A stretch of 6,689 bases of DNA from Streptosporangiaceae bacterium (GCA_030045215.1 JASIBJ010000088.1:1-6689), one strand, 5' to 3'. Counted from the first letter of the stretch, positions 1-6,037 are shown. Translations and numbers: made by a program. The notes: generated by a model not told the origin, from the letters alone.

Positions 1-194
1 ACCACCTGGTCACCGACATCATCGACCGCGTCCCCGGCCTCGGCGGCCGCGCCGCCGGCCTGCGCCAGCGGATGACCGACGCCCGCACCCGGGCCCGCGC
101 CTGGACCCGCGAACACGGCGAAGACATGCCCCAAGTCCGGGACTGGAAATGGGGCACCACCCACACCAGCCAGGCCAGCACCAGCCAGCCATGA
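1..194 (+). CDS. xfp: Phosphoketolase (xylulose-5-P/fructose-6-P), C-terminal end only
   Basis: Only the last 63 codons are present, read from base 3 to the TGA at 192-194; the rest lies left of the window. The encoded tail contains IDRVPGLGGRAAGLRQRM followed by REHGEDMPQVRDWKW. This matches the conserved C-terminus of phosphoketolases (an IDR-P-L segment, then an HGxDxPE/QxRxWxW ending). The enzyme is thiamine-diphosphate dependent and cytosolic; it splits xylulose 5-phosphate or fructose 6-phosphate with phosphate into acetyl phosphate plus a triose or tetrose phosphate. The last dozen residues after WKW are a Thr/Ser/Gln-rich extension without family meaning. The catalytic region is not visible, so activity cannot be judged. 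Its place beside stress genes fits a role in acetyl-phosphate production when respiration is limited, which is inference. Confidence 0.85.
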   Translation, partial: HLVTDIIDRVPGLGGRAAGLRQRMTDARTRARAWTREHGEDMPQVRDWKWGTTHTSQASTSQP

Positions 195-238
195 CCCGGT
201 CCTCGTCAGTGAGGTTCTGTCACTCACCGGCCGGACGT

Positions 239-255
239 AGCCGCCCCCAGCGGCT
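239..255 (+). terminator. Small GC-rich hairpin downstream of the phosphoketolase gene
   Basis: AGCCGC (239-244) pairs perfectly with GCGGCT (250-255) around a five-base loop CCCCA. It lies 45 bases after the phosphoketolase stop codon. No T-run follows, as is common for actinobacterial terminators, so a termination role is plausible but unproven. A weaker stem (GTGAG 209-213 with CTCAC 223-227) lies just before it. Confidence 0.3.
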
Positions 256-282
256 CGCCCGTCCAAGCCTGACTGGTGAGGA

Positions 283-310
283 CAGGGATTAGCACTAGTG
301 TCTGACCCTG
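283..310. promoter_or_regulatory. 28-bp interrupted palindrome, candidate operator upstream of hsp20
   Basis: The outer arms CAGGG (283-287) and CCCTG (306-310) and a perfect inner palindrome CACTAGTG (293-300) share exactly the same centre, between 296 and 297. Eighteen of 28 positions are symmetric. The inner part contains TAGTGT (296-301), which resembles an actinobacterial -10 hexamer, but no good -35 lies at 16-19 bp. The left part contains TTAGCACT, like one arm of a CIRCE (HrcA) element, but the GAGTGCTAA arm is missing. It does not match the DosR box or HAIR (HspR) consensus. A dimeric regulator site is the likeliest reading; the regulator is unknown. Confidence 0.4.
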
Positions 311-365
311 ATGTCGCCTGCTCGCCAGGGCGATGAGACCGACGGCACACAGCACTCCTGACCTT

Positions 366-395
366 CGTCCCTACCTGACCGGTGAGGCTCGGACG
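366..395. promoter_or_regulatory. 30-bp imperfect palindrome in the hsp20 leader
   Basis: CGTCC (366-370) and GGACG (391-395), CCT (374-376) and AGG (385-387), and a central ACCGGT (378-383) all share one centre, between 380 and 381. Eleven of 15 base pairs are symmetric. As DNA it could be an operator. As RNA it could fold as a 5-bp stem, a 3x3 internal loop, a 3-bp stem and an 8-base loop. It lies 26-55 bases upstream of the hsp20 Shine-Dalgarno sequence. Its left arm (370-377) could alternatively pair with that Shine-Dalgarno sequence. Confidence 0.35.
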
Positions 396-420
396 TTGAC
401 TGGAACTGAGCTAGCAGACC

Positions 421-426
421 AGGAGG
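421..426 (+). promoter_or_regulatory. Shine-Dalgarno site setting the hsp20 start
   Basis: A perfect AGGAGG lies eight bases before the ATG at 435. The reading frame is open further upstream to an ATG at 333, but that start has no comparable ribosome binding site and would add 34 residues unlike any Hsp20 N-terminus. This site therefore decides the start at 435. Confidence 0.85.
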
Positions 427-434
427 ACAGACTG

Positions 435-851
435 ATGACCAGCACCACTCGGTCGGCTCCGGTCCAGGGAATCGAGGACTGGGCCGGGTCGCCGCTCTCG
501 ACACTCCATCGTCAGGTGAGCCAGCCGCACCCCATCACGATCGAGCAGTATCCCGAGGGCACGACCTATGTGATCCGGCTCGAGCTGCCCGGCATCGAGC
601 CCGCGAGGGACCTGGAAGTCTCGGTGCAGACCGGCGTCCTGAGTGTCCGGGCTGAGCGCCGGGACGAGACCCCGGTCAAGCATGATTCGGAATTCCGGTA
701 CGGCACATTCGCGCGGCACGTTGCCCTGCCACTCGGCTCGAACGCCCGGAATGTCACGGCCGTCTACCACAACGGCATCCTCACTGTCCGGATCGGCATG
801 GAACCCGAGCACCAAGGCGCACCGCAGGCCATTCCGGTCGAGACCGTGTGA
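435..851 (+). CDS. Small heat-shock protein, HspX/Hsp20 family (alpha-crystallin domain)
   Basis: The product is a 138-residue ATP-independent holdase chaperone of the cytosol. The alpha-crystallin domain spans about residues 32-122. Visible hallmarks are YVIRLELPGIEP (45-56), the GVLSVRAER strand (67-75), SEFRYGTFARHVALP (85-99), and the C-terminal signature NGILTV (113-118). The tail carries an I-P-V (133-135) resembling the I-x-I/V motif used for oligomer assembly. The SEFxYGxFxRxVxLP pattern is the form seen in mycobacterial HspX/Acr, which is induced by hypoxia. The N-terminal arm (1-31) is short and poorly conserved, as usual. Length is normal for the class. The stop codon is followed 14 bases later by the start of a USP gene, so the two are probably cotranscribed. 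Two palindromes in the 240-bp leader suggest dedicated regulation. Confidence 0.93.
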   Translation: MTSTTRSAPVQGIEDWAGSPLSTLHRQVSQPHPITIEQYPEGTTYVIRLELPGIEPARDLEVSVQTGVLSVRAERRDETPVKHDSEFRYGTFARHVALPLGSNARNVTAVYHNGILTVRIGMEPEHQGAPQAIPVETV

Positions 852-865
852 GGCTGGGGGTTGTC

Positions 866-1384
866 ATGACCACAGCTGGGCAAGCAAGGATCGTAGTCGG
901 CGTTAATGGCTCCAGGGCCTCGCTCCGGGCGCTGCGCTGGGCCGCACGGGAAGCCATCCGGCGCGAGGCAGGGCTAGAGATCGTCCTTGCCTGGCAGCCC
1001 CAGCAGCTCGCGTATTACGCCGTCGAAGTTAGTCACGCTGATCACGATCAGCAGCGTGCAGCGGCCGACCGCAGACTGACCGACCTGCTGGCCGCCGCCG
1101 ATGCTGAACTACCTGACAGGGTCACCGCCAACGTCGTCGAAGGACTGGCCGAGCGGGTGCTGCCAGAGCGGTCGGTCGGTGCGGTCATGCTCGTGCTGGG
1201 ATCCACATCATCTCCCACGCTGTCCGGCCGCTCGATCGGCCCGGTGATTCGCAGTTGCCTCAGCCGGGCGGCGTGCACGGTCGTCGTCGTCGGACCTGAG
1301 CAGGGTGCCAGTGACGACCCGCCAATGGCAGCCGAGGGCTCGCGCCAGCGCGCCGTGGGCCTGATGGCGGGTTCGAGGGCGTGA
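866..1384 (+). CDS. Universal stress protein, degenerate ATP-binding motif
   Basis: The 172-residue product has a single UspA-type alpha/beta fold: strand 1 RIVVGVNGS (8-16), EIVLAWQP (38-45), VTANVVEG (86-93), then VMLVLGS (107-113) and CTVVVVG (137-143). In ATP-binding USPs the family motif is G-2X-G-9X-G(S/T). Here the matching stretch is GSTSSPTLSGRSIGP (112-126), so the second Gly is Ser115 and the final S/T is Pro126. The usual Asp of VDGS is Asn14. ATP binding is therefore doubtful. A tail of about 30 residues (143-172) extends beyond the normal domain. I chose ATG 866 because it puts the first strand near the N-terminus as in relatives. A GTG at 848 overlaps the hsp20 stop (GTGA) and would add six residues. 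Both options imply translational coupling with hsp20. Confidence 0.88.
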   Translation: MTTAGQARIVVGVNGSRASLRALRWAAREAIRREAGLEIVLAWQPQQLAYYAVEVSHADHDQQRAAADRRLTDLLAAADAELPDRVTANVVEGLAERVLPERSVGAVMLVLGSTSSPTLSGRSIGPVIRSCLSRAACTVVVVGPEQGASDDPPMAAEGSRQRAVGLMAGSRA

Positions 1385-1435
1385 GCCGGCCGACCTGACC
1401 CACGTTCACGAGCCCGCGCATCGCGGCGGCGACTA

Positions 1436-1472
1436 AGAGCTTAGGGCCCCTCACGCTGGGCCTAACGGCTCT
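1436..1472 (+). terminator. Strong 13-bp bulged hairpin after the USP gene
   Basis: AGAGC (1436-1440) pairs with GCTCT (1468-1472). TTAGG (1441-1445) pairs with CCTAA (1461-1465). CCC (1447-1449) pairs with GGG (1458-1460). The only interruptions are a bulged G1446 and a two-base CG bulge (1466-1467), and the loop has eight bases. It begins 51 bases after the USP stop and has no T-run. It most likely terminates or attenuates the hsp20-usp transcript; an operator or processing site is the alternative. Confidence 0.45.
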
Positions 1473-1498
1473 GCCAGGAGCGATCCAATCGCCGGAGA

Positions 1499-1525
1499 AT
1501 GTAAATGTAAACCAAAGCGGTTTTT
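1499..1525 (+). promoter_or_regulatory. AT-rich island with tandem ATGTAA and a T-tailed mini-hairpin
   Basis: This is the most AT-rich stretch between the USP and the small membrane protein gene. It holds a tandem repeat ATGTAA-ATGTAA (1499-1510), then AAACC (1509-1513) able to pair with GGTTT (1519-1523) around AAAGC, ending in a run of five T. The stem is only 5 bp. It could be a weak intrinsic terminator end, or an AT-rich promoter or binding site for the genes that follow. No clear -35/-10 pair was found. Confidence 0.25.
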
Positions 1526-1564
1526 GTCCTCTGCCGCAGGGCCTGGCCGAAGGAGATGGGTCAG

Positions 1565-1783
1565 ATGTCGGTCATCAACATGATGACGGTGAGCTGGGCA
1601 TGGATCGCGGCGTGGGTATTCCTTGGCGCGGTCATGACCGTTCTCGCGTGCATCGTGCTCGCCGAACATAGCCAGCGGCACCACCACGCACGCCACCGCA
1701 ACACGCAGCATTCGGCCCCGCAAGCCCATGAGCAGATTTCGCCCGACGAGACCAGCCACGAGCACCTGCGCCACGCGGCCTGA
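1565..1783 (+). CDS. Small single-pass membrane protein with His-rich tail
   Basis: The 72-residue product is not assigned to a known family. AGGAG at 1551-1555 sits nine bases before ATG 1565. An earlier in-frame ATG at 1556 directly abuts that AGGAG, so it is not a good start. Residues about 9-33 (WAWIAAWVFLGAVMTVLACI region) form one hydrophobic, probably membrane-spanning helix. The remaining 38 residues are polar and contain ten histidines, including an HHH cluster, plus several acidic residues near the end. The tail would most likely face the cytoplasm if the N-terminus is outside, but topology is not certain. A metal-binding or pH-responsive tail is possible but unproven. It precedes the CBS-BON gene by 47 bases in the same direction. 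Short membrane proteins with a SHOCT tail occur in similar stress clusters, but no SHOCT motif is seen here. Confidence 0.65.
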   Translation: MSVINMMTVSWAWIAAWVFLGAVMTVLACIVLAEHSQRHHHARHRNTQHSAPQAHEQISPDETSHEHLRHAA

Positions 1784-1830
1784 TCAGGTGGGTTGCGCCA
1801 GCAATCCTCGCAAGTTCTCAGGAGGACGTC

Positions 1831-2694
1831 ATGACTCGACGTGATAGCCATACGGATGCCATGCTGCGTCACCTCGGCGCGGCGTATTACGACTCGCTAC
1901 ACGGCCGGGCCGCCGAGGCCGACGTGACTCGTGCCCTTGAGCAGGTGGCAGGTCACTTCGGCGAGCGGGCACCTGACGGGACCGTAGCCGAAGCTGACGC
2001 CGCATCGCCGCACGGCGGCCCGCGTCATCATGGACGACATCACAGCCGCGTGCGTGACATCATGACGACGCCCGTGATATCGGTCGACCGGATCACGCCC
2101 TACAAGGAAATCGCAAACATGCTCGCAAAGCATCACATCGGCGGCATGCCAGTGCTGATGCTCGGCAGACACGTTGCCGGGGTCGTGACCGACGCGGATC
2201 TGGTCGCAGTCGCAGCGAAGACACACCCGAAGAGCGGCCTTGCACTGCTCCATCATGGCCAGCGGCCGACCCCGCTGACTGCCGAGCAGCTCATGACCGC
2301 ACCTGCCATTACTGTTCACCCGGACGCGCCGATTGCTTCCGCGGCACGGTATATGACCGAGCACCGCGTACGCAGGCTTCCCGTGGTCGACGAGGACGGC
2401 ACTCTTATCGGGATCGTCAGCTGCCGTGATCTGCTGAGGATCTACCTGCGGCCGGACGCCGAGATCGCCACGCAGGTGGCTGAGGTGCTCGGCGAGGTGT
2501 TGCCGGAGGACCCGCTCGACGTCACCGCAACCGTACACGACGGGGTCGTCATCCTGACTGGTCATCTGGCCCCCGACTTCAAGTCGCAGTTGCGGCTGGC
2601 CATCCAGCTGATCGGCCAACTGGATGGAGTCATCGACGTCGTGGACAGGACGGCAGACCCGACCGCCCGCACAGCCGGATCCGGCGGCCTGTAA
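1831..2694 (+). CDS. CBS-CBS-BON domain protein
   Basis: The 287-residue product appears cytosolic, without signal peptide or membrane segment. AGGAGG at 1820-1825 lies five bases before the ATG. The order is an N-terminal helical segment (about 10-45), a His/Gly-rich linker with HHGRHH (61-72), CBS1 (74-128, VRDIMTTPVISV to GVVTDADLV), CBS2 (152-206, AEQLMTAPAITV to GIVSCRDLL), and a BON domain (about 212-274, with LDVTATVHDGVVILTGHL). Both CBS domains keep the T/S-x-x-D ribose-phosphate contact (T120/D123 and S197/D200), so adenine nucleotide binding is plausible. BON domains are usually linked to envelope or membrane contact, although this one lacks an export signal. CBS-BON proteins are common in actinobacteria and their exact targets are unknown. 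Sensing energy charge fits the stress setting, by inference. Confidence 0.9.
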   Translation: MTRRDSHTDAMLRHLGAAYYDSLHGRAAEADVTRALEQVAGHFGERAPDGTVAEADAASPHGGPRHHGRHHSRVRDIMTTPVISVDRITPYKEIANMLAKHHIGGMPVLMLGRHVAGVVTDADLVAVAAKTHPKSGLALLHHGQRPTPLTAEQLMTAPAITVHPDAPIASAARYMTEHRVRRLPVVDEDGTLIGIVSCRDLLRIYLRPDAEIATQVAEVLGEVLPEDPLDVTATVHDGVVILTGHLAPDFKSQLRLAIQLIGQLDGVIDVVDRTADPTARTAGSGGL

Positions 2695-2702
2695 AGGGCG
2701 GC

Positions 2703-2721
2703 CGGCCGTGCCAGACGGCCG
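2703..2721 (+). terminator. GC-rich hairpin between the CBS-BON and GH65 genes
   Basis: CGGCCGT (2703-2709) pairs perfectly with ACGGCCG (2715-2721) around the five-base loop GCCAG, starting nine bases after the CBS-BON stop. An overlapping register (2698-2704 with 2716-2722) gives another 7-bp stem. No T-run follows. It could terminate or attenuate transcription, or protect an mRNA end, ahead of the fusion gene. Confidence 0.4.
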
Positions 2722-2772
2722 CTCCGGGAGGTGAACTCAGGCCGCGGTGCACGGCTTGGGAAGGATAGTCCC

Positions 2773-5700
2773 ATGACGACGGCCATGGCCTTGCAGGGCG
2801 CGATCTTCGGTGTCGAAGGCGTGCTGGTCGACTCTCCGCATGCTCGGGCCTGGCAAGAGGCACTCCAGCAATTGATGGAGGGCGAATGGCGTGGGTATCG
2901 GTCCCAGACCAGCTACACGCCGGAGCGGTTCACGGATGCTGTCTATCAGAGGGTCCAGGCGGGCAAGCCGCGTCTGCAGGGTGCCCGGGCAGCGCTGGAG
3001 TATTTCGGCGTGCCGGATGCAGGCCGCCTAGCGCAGCGCTATGCGGCGGCCAAGCAGGAGCACGTGGTCAGGCTGATCGAGCAGGGCCAGTTCACTGCTT
3101 TTCCTGATGCACTTCGCTTCATCCTCGCCGTCAAGGGCGCGGGAGTCCCCGTCGCGGCGGCGTCATCATCGGAAAACGCGAGGTTGTTCCTGCACGAGAT
3201 CCGGCTGGACGCCTTTGCCGCCGAGCAGCGGCTCGACTACCCGTTCGTGCGCGTCGGGATGACGCTGCTGGACCTCTTCGACGCCGACACCTCAGGGCGG
3301 GACATCGCGCGCGGCAAGCCCGACCCGCTTATCTTCCTGACCGCGGCCGACGAACTCGGCGTTGCGCCGAGTCTGTGCTTTGTGGTCGAGAAGGCTGCGG
3401 GCGGCATCCAGGCCGCCAGGGCCGGCGGGATGGCAGCTCTCGGCGTTGCCCGCCTGGGCGATGAGGAGCTGCTGGTCAGGGCGGGCGCCGACCTGGTCGT
3501 GACCACGCTTGACCACGTCTCGGTGGAGGCGCTCACTGAAGGCCGGCTGGAACCGCGCGGCGTCGCGTCAGAGCTGACGCGGCGGCAGCGCGAGCGTTCG
3601 CCTAGTGCCTGGAAGCTGGTTTATGAGGGCTTCGATCCTGAACATCAGGGACTGCGCGAGGCGCTGTGCGCACTGGGCAACGGGTTCTTCGTGACCCGCG
3701 GTGCGCTGCCGGAGGCGCGCGCGGACGGCATGCACTACCCAGGCACGTATGTTGCCGGCCTGTACAACCGGCTGCAGACACCAGTGGCCGGCCGGATGGT
3801 GGAGAACGAGGACCTGGTCAACGTGCCCAACTGGCTGCCGCTGTCGTTCCGGGTCGCGGGCGAATCATGGTTCGACGTGCGGCAAGCCAGGCTCCTGGAG
3901 CACCGGATGGAGCTTGACGTCCGGCGGGGCATTCTGACCAGGAACGTGCGCTGGGAGGATGCTGGCGGTCGGCGCACCAGCATGGTACAGCGGCGTCTGG
4001 TCAGCATGGAGGAATCTCACCTGGCTGCGCTGGAGACGGTATTCACCGCCGAGAACTGGTCAGGGGCGCTCGAGGTCTGGTCCGGCCTCGACGGACGGGT
4101 GACCAACTCCGGGGTGAAGCGGTACCGGGACCTGAACGGGCAGCACTTGTCAGTGCTGCATGCCGCCGAGGCTGACGGCGACATCGTCGAACTGCAGGTC
4201 GACACCACCCAGTCACATATCAGGATTGCACTGGCCGCCCGGACCAAGGTGCACGTCGATGGCATGCCCGTCGTGGCGAGTCGGCGGCTGATCACCGAAC
4301 CCAAGTTCGTGGCTCATGCGCTCACCCTGAACCTTGACCAGCAGCGGCCAGTGACAGTTGAGAAGGTCGCCGCCCTCTACACCTCCCGGGACCGGGCGAT
4401 CTCCGAGAGCCTGCTGTCAGCGCGGCTAGCAGCGCAGATAGCACCGGGGTTCCCGGGCCTCGAGGCACGGCACGCGGATGCATGGGACACCCTGTGGAAC
4501 CGGTTCGACGTCAAGATCGCCACTGCCAACGACTGGATCGAGACGGTCCTGCACCTGCACGTGTTCCACCTGCTGCAAACTATCTCACCACACTCCACCA
4601 TGCTGGACGTTGGTGTGCCGGCCCGTGGCTGGCACGGCGAGGCATACCGCGGCCACGTCTTCTGGGACGAGATGTTCGTCTTCCCGTTCCTTAACTTCCA
4701 GCGGCCCTGGCTCGCCAGCGCCCTGCTGGACTATCGCCGGGAACGCCTCGACGCGGCGCGCGCCGCGGCCCGCGTGGCTGGGTACGACGGTGCGATGTTC
4801 CCCTGGCAAAGCGGCAGCGACGGACGCGAGGAGAGCCAGCGATGGCACCTGAACCCAGAGTCCGGCCGCTGGCCGCCCGACCATTCCCACTTGCAGCGGC
4901 ACGTCAACATCGCCGTGGCGTACAACGTCTGGCAGCACTACGCCATCACCGGCAGCATGCGCTATCTGCGCTTCGAAGGGGCCGAGATGCTGATCGAGAT
5001 CGCTCGGTTCTGGGCCAGCATCGCGGCCTACAACCGCGAGCTGGACCGCTACGAGATCCTCGGCGTTGTGGGACCCGATGAGTACCACGATGCCTACCCC
5101 GGCAGCCAGACGCCCGGCGTGAACAACAACACTTACACCAATCTGATGGCAGTGTGGGTTCTGCTACGGGCCCTGCAGGCGCTCGAGGAGTTGCCGCCGC
5201 ACTACCGCCGCGAGGTCATGGAGGAACTCGAGCTCGGCACTGGCGAGCTCGAACTCTGGCGCGACATCAGCAAGAAGATGCGCGTCGTCTTCACCCCTGA
5301 CGGCCTGCTGGCTCAGTTCGAGGGCTACGACCAGCTCAAGGAGTTCGACCTGGCGGGTTACCGCGCCCGCTACGGCAATATCCGGCGGCTCGACCGGGTA
5401 CTCGAAGCAGAAGGCGACAGCACCAACCACTACCAGGTGTCTAAGCAGGCGGACGTCTTGATGCTGCTCTACCTCCTGTCCCGCGACGAATTGCAAGACC
5501 TGCTCGGCGGGCTGGGCTATCACGTGACAGGCGAGCAGCTGGCGCAGACCGTCGATTACTACCTGGCCAGAACCGTGGACGGCTCAGCACTCAGCGGGGT
5601 GGTCCACTCCTGGGTGCTAGCCAGGCAAGACCCGGCGGAGGCGTGGCGCTGCCTGCTGGCAGCGCTGACCACCGACGTCGCCGATATTCAGGGCGGAACG

Positions 5701-5994
5701 ACCGCCGAGGGCATTCACCTAGGCGCGATAGCAGGCACGCTCGACATCGTCCTGCGGTGCTTGACCGGGATGCTGGCCCGCGGGCACACGCTCAGGTTCG
5801 ATCCTGCGCTCCCGGTGGAGGTCAGGCAGGTGCGGTTCAGCGTCCACTACCGCGGCAACCGGCTCGACATCAGCCTCACCGCAGAACGCATGACGGTCAC
5901 TTGCCGGCCGGGCCGCGCGGCGCCCGTCGCCGTGATGGTGCGGGACGAAGTGCGCCAAGTAGGACCGGGCGAGCGAGCGGAGTTCAGCCTCTAG
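2773..5994 (+). CDS. HAD (beta-phosphoglucomutase-like, inactive-looking) fused to GH65 glycoside phosphorylase
   Basis: The 1073-residue product has a HAD domain (about 7-258), a linker (259-279) and a GH65 enzyme (about 280-1073). GH65 enzymes split alpha-glucosides such as trehalose, maltose or kojibiose with phosphate, giving beta-glucose 1-phosphate. GH65 landmarks are YRGHVFWDE (F630-E633), GPDEYHD with the general acid E770, VNNNTYTNLM, SKQAD (K891-Q892), and the phosphate-loop pattern GGTTAEGIHLG (974-984, H982). A C-terminal beta domain closes the protein. The HAD part keeps the cap, a Ser motif (131-133) and GKPDP (K182). However, its motif I is FGVEG instead of FDxDG, and motif IV is VEKA instead of VEDA, so it should lack catalysis. 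GGGAAGGA (2758-2765) supports ATG 2773; an in-frame GTG at 2731 has no properly spaced site. The architecture recalls mycobacterial OtsB1 (Rv2006) without its middle OtsB domain. Substrate is not determined. Confidence 0.9.
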   Translation: MTTAMALQGAIFGVEGVLVDSPHARAWQEALQQLMEGEWRGYRSQTSYTPERFTDAVYQRVQAGKPRLQGARAALEYFGVPDAGRLAQRYAAAKQEHVVRLIEQGQFTAFPDALRFILAVKGAGVPVAAASSSENARLFLHEIRLDAFAAEQRLDYPFVRVGMTLLDLFDADTSGRDIARGKPDPLIFLTAADELGVAPSLCFVVEKAAGGIQAARAGGMAALGVARLGDEELLVRAGADLVVTTLDHVSVEALTEGRLEPRGVASELTRRQRERSPSAWKLVYEGFDPEHQGLREALCALGNGFFVTRGALPEARADGMHYPGTYVAGLYNRLQTPVAGRMVENEDLVNVPNWLPLSFRVAGESWFDVRQARLLEHRMELDVRRGILTRNVRWEDAGGRRTSMVQRRLVSMEESHLAALETVFTAENWSGALEVWSGLDGRVTNSGVKRYRDLNGQHLSVLHAAEADGDIVELQVDTTQSHIRIALAARTKVHVDGMPVVASRRLITEPKFVAHALTLNLDQQRPVTVEKVAALYTSRDRAISESLLSARLAAQIAPGFPGLEARHADAWDTLWNRFDVKIATANDWIETVLHLHVFHLLQTISPHSTMLDVGVPARGWHGEAYRGHVFWDEMFVFPFLNFQRPWLASALLDYRRERLDAARAAARVAGYDGAMFPWQSGSDGREESQRWHLNPESGRWPPDHSHLQRHVNIAVAYNVWQHYAITGSMRYLRFEGAEMLIEIARFWASIAAYNRELDRYEILGVVGPDEYHDAYPGSQTPGVNNNTYTNLMAVWVLLRALQALEELPPHYRREVMEELELGTGELELWRDISKKMRVVFTPDGLLAQFEGYDQLKEFDLAGYRARYGNIRRLDRVLEAEGDSTNHYQVSKQADVLMLLYLLSRDELQDLLGGLGYHVTGEQLAQTVDYYLARTVDGSALSGVVHSWVLARQDPAEAWRCLLAALTTDVADIQGGTTAEGIHLGAIAGTLDIVLRCLTGMLARGHTLRFDPALPVEVRQVRFSVHYRGNRLDISLTAERMTVTCRPGRAAPVAVMVRDEVRQVGPGERAEFSL

Positions 5995-6037
5995 CCTGGG
6001 CTGGGAGGATGGACGATCCGCACCACGCGCGGGCAGC
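5995..6037. other. Convergent gap between the fusion gene and the minus-strand USP genes
   Basis: These 43 bases separate the TAG of the fusion gene from the TGA of the minus-strand USP gene, so transcription converges here. I found no convincing stem-loop or T-run in it; termination may rely on Rho or on collision. Confidence 0.5.

Noticed and set aside
131..146. AGTCC-G-GGACT inverted repeat in the phosphoketolase tail
   Set aside because: It lies inside codons for the conserved QVRDW segment, so protein constraint explains it.
289..300. CIRCE (HrcA) element upstream of hsp20
   Set aside because: Only a TTAGCACT half is present; the GAGTGCTAA arm at the nine-base spacing is absent.
333..434. 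N-terminal extension of hsp20 by 34 codons from ATG 333
   Set aside because: The start lacks a suitable ribosome binding site, the extension is unlike Hsp20 N-termini, and a perfect AGGAGG precedes ATG 435.
1897..2619. 240-codon open frame on the minus strand within the CBS-BON gene
   Set aside because: High-GC shadow frame opposite a well-supported gene, with no recognisable domain and no ribosome binding site evidence.
2731..2772. GTG 2731 as start of the fusion gene
   Set aside because: The purine-rich GGGAG directly abuts the GTG with no spacing, while ATG 2773 has GGGAAGGA about seven bases upstream and places the HAD strand at a normal distance.
2756..2775. Partial DosR-box match (TTGGGA ... 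ATAGTCCC) just before the fusion gene start
   Set aside because: The right half fits WWAGTCCC, but the left half misses key bases (about 14 of 20 overall). The site overlaps the ribosome binding site and start codon, where an activator site would not be expected.
4585..5088. 167-codon minus-strand frame inside the GH65 region
   Set aside because: Antisense to conserved GH65 motifs; composition is that of a GC-rich shadow frame.
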